DNA of 5,336 bases from Euryarchaeota archaeon UBA33 (GTDB lineage Archaea; Thermoplasmatota; E2; DHVEG-1), in contig DAYE01000111.1 of assembly GCA_002506745.1 (NCBI GenBank), positions 7,484 through 12,819 on the forward strand, given 5' to 3'. Each line of letters starts with the position of its first letter. Position 1 is the stretch's first letter. The notes beneath the pieces are model-generated. The model worked only from the letters and a program-made list of their open reading frames with translations. It was not told the origin of the DNA and did not search any database. Positions 1-3,976 of the stretch are shown here, one piece after another. The position numbers and the translations under genes are program-made.

Positions 1-255
1 TGCAGTGAACTGAAACTTAGTGGTGATGTGCGAGCGAAAACCGTGAAGATATTACAAGAAGCTGCACATGGAGAACTTACGAGTGGACGTGGTCCAACGG
101 GAATGGCAGCAGCATCTCTCTATATTGCATCTGTACTTTGTGGTGAACGCAGAACGCAACGTGAGGTAGCAGATGTCGCAGGTGTAACAGAAGTCACCAT
201 TCGAAATCGCTATAAGGAACTTACAAAAAAACTAGATATAGACATCACCTTGTAA
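1..255 (+). CDS. tfb: Transcription initiation factor B (TFB), C-terminal fragment
   Basis: This is the last 84 codons of archaeal TFB, the TFIIB homologue that binds the TBP-TATA complex and recruits RNA polymerase. The window starts inside the gene and the frame is open from base 1, so the GTG at 28 is internal and not a start. The residues form the second cyclin-like repeat. Seen are the helix [16 protein letters not shown], the family signature [16 protein letters not shown], and a helix-turn-helix, [20 protein letters not shown]. In known TFBs this helix-turn-helix contacts the BRE just upstream of the TATA box. The zinc ribbon, B-finger and first cyclin repeat lie outside the window; full TFBs are about 300 residues. 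The stop TAA is 14 nt from the convergent alba stop. Family assignment is very secure. Which tfb paralogue it is cannot be told from the fragment. Confidence 0.95.
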   Translation, partial: CSELKLSGDVRAKTVKILQEAAHGELTSGRGPTGMAAASLYIASVLCGERRTQREVADVAGVTEVTIRNRYKELTKKLDIDITL

Positions 256-269
256 GTTGACCGTTCGGC

Positions 270-599
270 CTATTTACTCTTCGTTTTAGTCAAACAGATT
301 TCAATTGATGATACATTTGAGGTTCTACCTTCTTCGTTCGTAATACTCTCTGTACTAATTTTTATCTCTTTTATTATCACATCTGTGACAAACCTATTTC
401 TCACAATTTCTGCGGTATCTACTGCTGTACTAATCGACCTGCCTCTCGCTTTAATAATCACCTCATCCGAACTATTCGTGTTAAACTGTGTCACTACTGC
501 AAGCACATAGCTCATCGGAGGTTTGTGTCCGACATAGATTACGTTTTCATCAGTTCTTTCTTTTTTCGTCGTTCTTGCTTCTTTTGTTTCTTCGGTCAT
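270..599 (-). CDS. alba: Alba-family DNA/RNA-binding chromatin protein
   Basis: Alba (Sac10b family) is a small dimeric archaeal chromatin protein that binds DNA and RNA. The 109-residue product has a charged N-terminal tail (about residues 1-18) and then the Alba fold: [18 protein letters not shown], the hallmark [20 protein letters not shown], and a C-terminal strand ending SSIEICLTK. By alignment from memory with Sulfolobus Alba (GKKPVMNYVLA), the acetylated Lys16 is replaced by His25, while the next lysine is kept as Lys26. I chose the ATG at 597-599 over the in-frame ATG at 630-632. A GTGAG Shine-Dalgarno-like site sits 9 nt upstream (609-613), and the TATA-like box at 647-658 would place the transcript start near 626, downstream of the longer start. 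The longer form would be 120 residues. It is convergent with tfb. Confidence 0.94.
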   Translation of the reverse strand: MTEETKEARTTKKERTDENVIYVGHKPPMSYVLAVVTQFNTNSSDEVIIKARGRSISTAVDTAEIVRNRFVTDVIIKEIKISTESITNEEGRTSNVSSIEICLTKTKSK

Positions 600-608
600 A
601 CTTTTTCT

Positions 609-613
609 CTCAC
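609..613 (-). promoter_or_regulatory. Ribosome binding site deciding the alba start
   Basis: Minus-strand GTGAG lies 9 nt before the ATG at 599 and matches the GGTGA part of the archaeal Shine-Dalgarno consensus. No comparable site precedes the upstream ATG at 632. Confidence 0.5.
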
Positions 614-646
614 TTGACTTACAAAAAGTCATAGCAATAACATCTA

Positions 647-658
647 CTTATTTAATAA
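647..658 (-). promoter_or_regulatory. TATA-like box of alba
   Basis: On the minus strand this reads TTATTAAATAAG, an A/T-rich box A candidate. A start site about 26 nt downstream falls near 626 and gives a leader of roughly 27 nt that contains the GTGAG site before the ATG at 599. The position agrees with the start choice, but no transcription data are available. Confidence 0.45.
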
Positions 659-707
659 CCTATGAGTATACCAATAATTTGCCTAAATTTACCGAGGATA
701 ATACATC

Positions 708-754
708 AGAGACGTTGTAATTAAAGCAACATCTCTATATGGAGTGCGAGAGAT
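708..754. other. Inverted-repeat cluster with two mutually exclusive hairpins
   Basis: The stretch from 660 to 794 has no convincing gene. It holds an inverted repeat, AGAGACGTTG (708-717) and CAACATCTCT (727-736), with a 9-nt loop. One position is a C/A mismatch on the plus strand but a U.G wobble on the minus strand, so all 10 positions can pair in minus-strand RNA. The right arm ATCTCT (731-736) is also complementary to AGAGAT (749-754), which is followed by a T run (754-758). TATGAGTA (661-668) and TACTCATA (758-765) form a perfect 8-bp outer inverted repeat. A 33-codon ATG frame at 739-840 has no other support. Function unknown. Confidence 0.4.
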
Positions 755-794
755 TTTTACTCATATTCGTTAACAAATTAGAGGATATGGCACA

Positions 795-924
795 TTTAAT
801 CCATATTCATAGAGTCGTACACAAAAATTCACATTATTAAACCCGTCCAACAGGAAAAAAAGCAGTAAAAAGTGCCGCAAGAGGGGATATAGAGCCTGAG
901 CGATACCCCCTAAAAAGAAAAAAC
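795..924. repeat. Dispersed repeat, copy 1 (most complete in the window)
   Basis: This copy has two modules. Module A (798-854) aligns without gaps to 5254-5310, with 45 of 57 bases identical, starting AATCCATATTCA and ending CCGTCCAACAGG. Module B (871-924) aligns without gaps to 3790-3843, with 41 of 54 identical. It starts AGTGCCGCA(A/G)GAGGGGATA and ends GAAAAAAC. An A-rich linker of variable length joins the modules. Module B contains AGGGGATAT (882-890) facing ATACCCCCT (903-911), a stem-loop that pairs fully, with one G.U, only as minus-strand RNA. The copy lies just downstream of the apt transcription unit. It is not in any confident gene. All three copies have the same orientation. 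Confidence 0.8.
912..923 (-). terminator. Oligo-T tract after the apt unit
   Basis: Minus-strand TTTTTTCTTTTT begins 11 nt past the stop of the small gene at 935, which is what an archaeal oligo-T terminator would look like. The same tract is the edge of repeat copy 1, and copy 2 has a weaker version (TTTTTTCTCC), so it may be a property of the repeat and not of the operon. Confidence 0.4.
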
Positions 925-934
925 AACGAAAATC

Positions 935-1168
935 CTATTTTTTTGTTATCATATTTTTCTTCATCACGGTGTAAAAGTAATAATCGACTGCTTCTTCGGG
1001 TGAAATGTCAAGCTCTATTGCCTTCCGTCTCATCGATGCAGCCATCGCACCCCCTAACATTGCAGAAGATTCCCCGGTAGGAAGATCATAAAATTTTTCT
1101 TTTAGTTCTTCTGCGAAAACTGAAAGCTCGCTGCCATTTTTTGTATTGAGCCAATCATATTTTTCCAT
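935..1168 (-). CDS. Small conserved-looking protein of unknown function, coupled to apt
   Basis: I do not recognise this 77-residue protein. It is soluble and mostly helical in appearance. It has an acidic/aromatic N-terminus (MEKYDWLNTK), an amphipathic stretch LSVFAEELKEKFYDL, a small-residue segment SSAMLGGAMAASMRRKAIEL, and the C-terminal helix SPEEAVDYYFYTVMKK with a basic tail. There is no signal peptide, membrane helix or metal-binding cysteine pattern. It begins 5 nt after the apt stop codon. Its GGAG ribosome site (1179-1182) lies inside the last codons of apt, so the two are very likely co-transcribed and translationally coupled. The tight coupling supports it being a real gene and suggests, but does not prove, a role linked to purine salvage. 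It could instead be an unrelated passenger. Confidence 0.75.
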   Translation of the reverse strand: MEKYDWLNTKNGSELSVFAEELKEKFYDLPTGESSAMLGGAMAASMRRKAIELDISPEEAVDYYFYTVMKKNMITKK

Positions 1169-1173
1169 TTCAT

Positions 1174-1701
1174 CTACTCTCCTTCAAACTTCACGATGGA
1201 GAAGACATGTTCTCCTTTAATTTTTTCTCTGCCTTTTAAATCAGGCAATTCTACGACACAGGCGCATTCAATAATCTCACCGTGCAATCTTTTCACAAGA
1301 TTTCTTGTTGCATTCATCGTTCCGCCTGTTGCAAGCAAATCATCGACGATTAAAACTCTATCCCCTTCGTTAATCGCATCCTTGTGTATCTCTATCTTAT
1401 CTGTTCCATATTCAAGTGAATATTCTTCAGATTCGCATTCTCCAGGTAGTTTTCCTGGCTTTCGAACCGGTACAAAACCGCATCCTAAGAGATACGCAAG
1501 AGGGGCACCGAGAATAAAACCGCGGGATTCTATACCAACGACAACATCAATTTTTTTAGTACAATATCTATCATACAACAGGTCAACAGTTTCCTTGAGC
1601 CCCTCTGGGCTCTTTAGAAGTGTTGTAATATCCCTAAACATGACATTCTTCTTTGGCCAATCAGGAATCGTCCGGATTTTTGATTTTATTGATTCTGTCA
1701 T
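1174..1701 (-). CDS. apt: Adenine phosphoribosyltransferase
   Basis: The product is a type I phosphoribosyltransferase of 175 residues that converts adenine and PRPP to AMP and pyrophosphate in the cytoplasm. The PRPP loop VLIVDDLLATGGTM spans about residues 116-129. The adenine-side motif GIESRGFILGAPLA is at 56-69, and VRKPGKLPGE at 79-88 is followed by the flexible-loop sequence SEEYSLEYG. The N-terminal IRTIPDWPKKNVMFRDIT matches bacterial-type APT, so adenine is the expected base, not guanine or hypoxanthine. Length fits the family (about 170-185). I chose ATG 1701 because GAAGG (1711-1715) is 9 nt upstream; an in-frame TTG at 1710 would add three residues. It is divergent from the methylthioadenosine phosphorylase, which releases adenine, so the two enzymes are consecutive in salvage. 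A small coupled gene follows. Function is secure. Confidence 0.93.
   Translation of the reverse strand: MTESIKSKIRTIPDWPKKNVMFRDITTLLKSPEGLKETVDLLYDRYCTKKIDVVVGIESRGFILGAPLAYLLGCGFVPVRKPGKLPGECESEEYSLEYGTDKIEIHKDAINEGDRVLIVDDLLATGGTMNATRNLVKRLHGEIIECACVVELPDLKGREKIKGEHVFSIVKFEGE
1179..1182 (-). promoter_or_regulatory. Ribosome binding site of the small gene, inside apt
   Basis: Minus-strand GGAG, within AAGGAGAGTAG at the end of apt, sits 10 nt before the ATG at 1168. It overlaps the final apt codons and stop, which is a typical arrangement for translational coupling. Confidence 0.6.
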
Positions 1702-1793
1702 GTTTTTCAACCTTCGGTAACAAATGTAATTCCCCTACAAATACTTTGACATTTACAGAAAGCTTTTTTTAGTAATTTTTGTTTGTACGACTT
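1702..1793. promoter_or_regulatory. Divergent promoter region, apt and methylthioadenosine phosphorylase
   Basis: The 92 bp between the two start codons must hold both promoters. For apt, minus-strand AAAGTATTTGTA (1747-1736) is a weak box A candidate. For the phosphorylase, no ribosome site precedes ATG 1794, so it is probably leaderless, and the T-rich stretch around 1764-1776 is where box A would be expected. Neither box is a strong match. A perfect AAAGCTTT palindrome lies at 1759-1766. Co-regulation is plausible but not shown. Confidence 0.4.
1711..1715 (-). promoter_or_regulatory. Ribosome binding site of apt
   Basis: Minus-strand GAAGG lies 9 nt from the ATG at 1701 and directly abuts the alternative TTG at 1710, which would therefore have no spacer. 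This decides the start. Confidence 0.5.
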
Positions 1794-2654
1794 ATGTCTG
1801 TTAAAATAGGAATCATCGGTGGTAGTGGTCTGTGTAAAATGGGAATTATAGACGTTACTGAGGAAATTGATGCTGAAACGCCTTTTGGAAAACCTTCAGA
1901 TAAACTGACGCTTGGTACTATCGAGGGTGTTGATGTTGTTTTTTTACCCAGGCATGGAAAAGGACATTCTATCGCCCCTCACAAAGTAAATTACAGGGCA
2001 AATGTATTTGCATTGAAAGAGTTTGGTGTTGAATATCTTGTTTCTACCGCTGCTGTCGGCAGCCTTAAGAAAGAATTGAAGCCCTGTGATTTTGTCATTG
2101 CAGATCAACTCATCGACAGGTCTTTCAAAAGAAGTACAACATTTTTTGAAGATGGAATAGTAGCTCATATCAGTTTTGCAGATCCATTTTGTAAAACGTT
2201 GTCTGATATCGCCTTTACAGTATCAAAAGACGAAGGCGTTGACGTCCACCGTGGAACCTATATATGTATTGAAGGCCCGCAGTTTTCAACAAGAGCTGAA
2301 TCAAAATTATACCGGAGTTGGAATGTTGATGTCATTGGTATGACCCTAGCCCCGGAGTCAAAACTTGCCAGGGAAGCAGAAATGTGCATATGCGGGATAC
2401 TGACGATTACTGACTATGACTGTTGGTATGAAGGAAAAGGAGACGTCAATGTTTCATCAATTGTAGAAAACCTCCAAAAGAATGATACGAACACGGGAAA
2501 CATCATTAAAAGATTGATTCCTAAGATTAGATATAAACGAACATGTGAATGCCATAACGCACTAGAACATAGCGTTATTACTGACCGGGAGTTAATTAAA
2601 AAACACACAAATCCTCAGGTACAGAAGGTTTTACTCAAAAGTGTTTTAAAATAA
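1794..2654 (+). CDS. mtnP: S-methyl-5'-thioadenosine phosphorylase
   Basis: A trimeric-type purine nucleoside phosphorylase of 286 residues in the MTAP/PNP family. The predicted reaction is methylthioadenosine plus phosphate to adenine plus 5-methylthioribose-1-phosphate, which clears the by-product of polyamine and related S-adenosylmethionine reactions. Seen are the N-terminal phosphate loop IGIIGGSGL (5-13), PRHGKGHSIAPHKVNYRAN (52-70), STAAVGSLK (84-92), CIEGPQFSTRAESKLY (158-173), GMTLAPESKLAREAEMC (182-198) and TDYDCW (206-211). Asp207 and Asp209 correspond to the two aspartates of human MTAP that read the 6-amino purine. This favours adenine over inosine-type substrates, although archaeal methylthioinosine phosphorylases are close relatives. 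The C-terminal CECHNALEHSVITDREL is also family-typical. The start is ATG 1794, just before the phosphate loop; an in-frame TTG at 1779 is unlikely. It is divergent from apt and convergent with the SemiSWEET-like gene. Confidence 0.93.
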   Translation: MSVKIGIIGGSGLCKMGIIDVTEEIDAETPFGKPSDKLTLGTIEGVDVVFLPRHGKGHSIAPHKVNYRANVFALKEFGVEYLVSTAAVGSLKKELKPCDFVIADQLIDRSFKRSTTFFEDGIVAHISFADPFCKTLSDIAFTVSKDEGVDVHRGTYICIEGPQFSTRAESKLYRSWNVDVIGMTLAPESKLAREAEMCICGILTITDYDCWYEGKGDVNVSSIVENLQKNDTNTGNIIKRLIPKIRYKRTCECHNALEHSVITDRELIKKHTNPQVQKVLLKSVLK

Positions 2655-2660
2655 AAAACC
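2643..2660 (-). terminator. T-rich tract after the SemiSWEET-like gene
   Basis: Minus-strand GGTTTTTTATTTTAAAAC begins 10 nt past the stop at 2671 and overlaps the end of the opposing phosphorylase gene. It is typical of archaeal oligo-T termination between convergent genes. Confidence 0.4.
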
Positions 2661-2668
2661 AGAGGAGA

Positions 2669-2688
2669 TTTTATTTCTTTTTTCTTTT
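2669..2688 (+). terminator. T-rich tract after the phosphorylase gene
   Basis: Plus-strand TTTTATTTCTTTTTTCTTTT begins 14 nt after the phosphorylase stop, inside the 3' end of the opposing gene. It is a good candidate for an archaeal oligo-T terminator. It also encodes the lysine-rich C-terminus of the opposite protein, so coding may explain part of it. Confidence 0.4.
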
Positions 2689-2925
2689 GTTTATTACAGA
2701 GAAGAGAAATAATAACAACCAGACGGAGCCTGAAAAAATCTCTGCTATCACAGTAATCCACATATCCAGGGTGAAAAACGTTATCGCTAGGATATAGAGT
2801 CCAACAGTGGTAAGCCCTGCGGTATACACATTGACGGATTTCCCACGGATACAATCTCGTACTTGCGGAAGCAACATAAAGCCGAACGACAAACCAACAA
2901 GTGCAATAACTGTATCTTGCCACAT
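2671..2925 (-). CDS. SemiSWEET-like PQ-loop membrane protein
   Basis: An 84-residue protein with three hydrophobic helices (about 5-20, 34-52 and 55-78) and a basic C-terminal tail KRKKK. The LLPQVRDCIRGKSVNVYT segment (18-35) carries the PQ motif (Pro20-Gln21) followed by a short charged loop, as in MtN3/SWEET-type half transporters. Those proteins form three-helix units that dimerise. Known SemiSWEETs move small sugars across the membrane, but many archaeal members have no known substrate, so transport of a sugar here is only inferred. Length fits the family (about 80-100). No ribosome site precedes ATG 2925. Minus-strand TTTTATTGATAA (2962-2951) may be its box A, at a distance that suits a near-leaderless transcript. 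It is convergent with the phosphorylase and shares a strand with the gene at 3021. Confidence 0.85.
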   Translation of the reverse strand: MWQDTVIALVGLSFGFMLLPQVRDCIRGKSVNVYTAGLTTVGLYILAITFFTLDMWITVIAEIFSGSVWLLLFLFSVINKRKKK

Positions 2926-2934
2926 AGGACAAAC

Positions 2935-2953
2935 TGATAATGGTTCTTTATCA
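2935..2953. promoter_or_regulatory. Small dyad in the SemiSWEET upstream region
   Basis: TGATAA (2935-2940) and TTATCA (2948-2953) form a perfect 6-bp inverted repeat with a 7-nt spacer, 10 bp upstream of the ATG at 2925 and overlapping the probable promoter. It could be an operator or chance in A/T-rich DNA. Confidence 0.25.
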
Positions 2954-3020
2954 ATAAAACTATGTGTAAAACGGATCAGCTAAAGGGAAAGAGAGTAGCC
3001 CTGGATGTTTTACATGAGTA

Positions 3021-3662
3021 TTATCGAAGATAAATTTTAGCGAAATCAAGTCCGGAATCCCACCAGTTACATCTCGCTTCAATGTATGGATGTTGGTTTT
3101 CTTTAGAGTCTAAGCAAAAGGTGACAGAGAATGTCGTTGTTGATCCCCATCTTGTTCCAGACCCCCAGTCTATTTGAGCCCCGGAGCCGTTCTTGAATCC
3201 ACCGTAATCCGCGCCCCCTGGAGGAAACGAAGGAGTATAACTTTTAATATCACCACTGGCTCCGACTAGGTTAAAACCGAATCCGGGAACACCAATATCA
3301 GCATCACAGGTACAGACAGCTGTTGCGGTCACATCCCCACCTGTTTTCCATTTATTCGAAGACACAGTAAGGTTGATGGTGATATTATACATCAACTCGA
3401 AATAGTATTCAGCGTGTGCTTTGTCTTCAATCACCGAAAGATCAACTTGTTTTGAATTCGCCCCAGCTGAAACTACATTTTTTACTTGCGCTGTTGCAAG
3501 CTCGTTTCCATTGTTATCATATGCACCTACTTGTATCGTTGGTGTTCCATTCGCACGAAACAGATTAGAATTGAGATTCTCAATGTCCATTGAAGGTGAA
3601 CTCACGCTGAAATGTTTCCATTTTACGCGGTTTCCAGCACTATTAAACAGAGATACGTTCAC
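3021..3662 (-). CDS. Unrecognised beta-rich, secreted-looking protein, probably 5'-truncated
   Basis: I do not recognise this protein. From the only usable start codon (GTG 3660-3662) it has 213 residues. The composition is rich in Ser, Thr, Asn, Gly and Val in alternating strand-like patterns, for example FNSAGNRVKW and IQVGAYDNNGNELATAQV, which recall Ig-like or other beta-sandwich surface domains. A second part has several cysteines (AVCTCDADIGVPG, SVTFCLDSKE, EARCNWWDSG) and Gly/Trp-rich loops. There is no signal peptide or membrane helix. The frame stays open for 55 more codons to a TAG at 3828-3830, with no ATG, GTG or TTG. That extra stretch still looks like protein, with Cys pairs and aromatics (ELCSDWDRRCESFYFPAWF). 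A lost 5' end is therefore more likely than a true start at GTG. The upstream edge falls in repeat copy 2. It may be a pseudogene fragment of a surface protein. Confidence 0.55.
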   Translation of the reverse strand: MNVSLFNSAGNRVKWKHFSVSSPSMDIENLNSNLFRANGTPTIQVGAYDNNGNELATAQVKNVVSAGANSKQVDLSVIEDKAHAEYYFELMYNITINLTVSSNKWKTGGDVTATAVCTCDADIGVPGFGFNLVGASGDIKSYTPSFPPGGADYGGFKNGSGAQIDWGSGTRWGSTTTFSVTFCLDSKENQHPYIEARCNWWDSGLDFAKIYLR

Positions 3663-3766
3663 AAAAGTAGCATCATCAGGGATGCCGGTAATCGTGATCT
3701 TGTCGAACCAAGCAGGGAAGTAAAACGACTCGCATCGCCTATCCCAATCGGAGCAGAGCTCCGGGG

Positions 3767-3843
3767 TATTAAACCCAGACGGGAATAAAAGTGCCGCAGG
3801 AGGGGATACTGACCTAGAGTGATATCCCTACAGGAGAAAAAAC
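3767..3843. repeat. Dispersed repeat, copy 2 (short form)
   Basis: Module B is complete (3790-3843), the same 54-nt length as 871-924, with 41 of 54 identical. Upstream it shares TATTAAACCC (3767-3776) with copy 1 (835-844), but the linker is shorter and the rest of module A is absent, replaced by the 5' extension of the opposite-strand gene. Its hairpin is GGGGATA (3802-3808) against TATCCC (3823-3828). As minus-strand RNA it gives GGGAUAU against GUAUCCC with one terminal U.G. It lies 133 bp upstream of the ATPase start and in the same orientation as copies 1 and 3. Confidence 0.75.
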
Positions 3844-3856
3844 AGCTAATATCGTT

Positions 3857-3937
3857 ATAGTAAAACTATCCGAAGATTAATCTAATCAAATTTTATACTT
3901 CATATAATGGTATAATAATATGAATTACACTTCATAT
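3857..3937 (+). promoter_or_regulatory. Possible operator sites upstream of the ATPase gene
   Basis: Two perfect 5-3-5 dyads stand 18 bp apart centre to centre: ATAGT-AAA-ACTAT (3857-3869) and GATTA-ATC-TAATC (3875-3887). They are followed by a direct repeat ACTTCATAT at 3897-3905 and 3929-3937, spaced 32 bp, about three helical turns. All lie upstream of the strong TATA box at 3948. They are candidate regulator sites, but the region is very A/T-rich and short dyads arise there by chance. Confidence 0.3.
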
Positions 3938-3947
3938 TTTAGAAATT

Positions 3948-3955
3948 TTTATATA
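3948..3955 (+). promoter_or_regulatory. TATA box of the ATPase gene (leaderless start)
   Basis: TTTATATA is a full match to the archaeal box A, preceded by GAAA as a possible BRE. Its centre is about 26 bp upstream of ATG 3977, so transcription should start at or next to that codon. This decides against the in-frame ATG at 3920, which lies upstream of the box. Confidence 0.6.
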
Positions 3956-3976
3956 GGGGGACACAAATTACAAAAT

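Noticed and set aside
739..840. A 33-codon plus-strand frame starting ATG 739 and ending in repeat copy 1
   Set aside because: There is no ribosome site or clear promoter, and only its last residues resemble copy 3. It is kept as part of the repeat finding and not called as a gene.
1196..1720. A 174-codon open frame on the plus strand opposite apt
   Set aside because: It is fully antisense to a well-supported phosphoribosyltransferase, has a Ser/Pro/Ile-rich composition typical of reverse-strand shadows and no family motif.
1944..2608. Two short minus-strand frames (1944-2168 and 2414-2608) inside the phosphorylase gene
   Set aside because: Both are antisense to conserved catalytic motifs and have no recognisable features.
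2615..2932. A 105-codon minus-strand frame overlapping the SemiSWEET-like gene
   Set aside because: It is rich in Tyr, Cys and Arg and lacks any domain. The overlapping 84-residue frame has the PQ motif and three clean membrane helices.
3421..3723. A 100-codon plus-strand frame opposite the beta-rich gene
   Set aside because: The opposite frame is longer, extends further and has coherent beta-strand patterns; this one looks like its shadow.
3725..3772. Plus-strand frame reading TTRIAYPNRSRAPGY then stop, as the tail of a broken transposase
   Set aside because: It is short, I could not match it to a family with confidence, and the minus-strand frame across the same bases reads as an extension of a longer gene.
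3920..3976. ATG 3920 as the start of the ATPase
   Set aside because: A full TATA box lies downstream of it at 3948-3955 and fits a leaderless start at 3977. The 19 extra residues are not typical of the family N-terminus.
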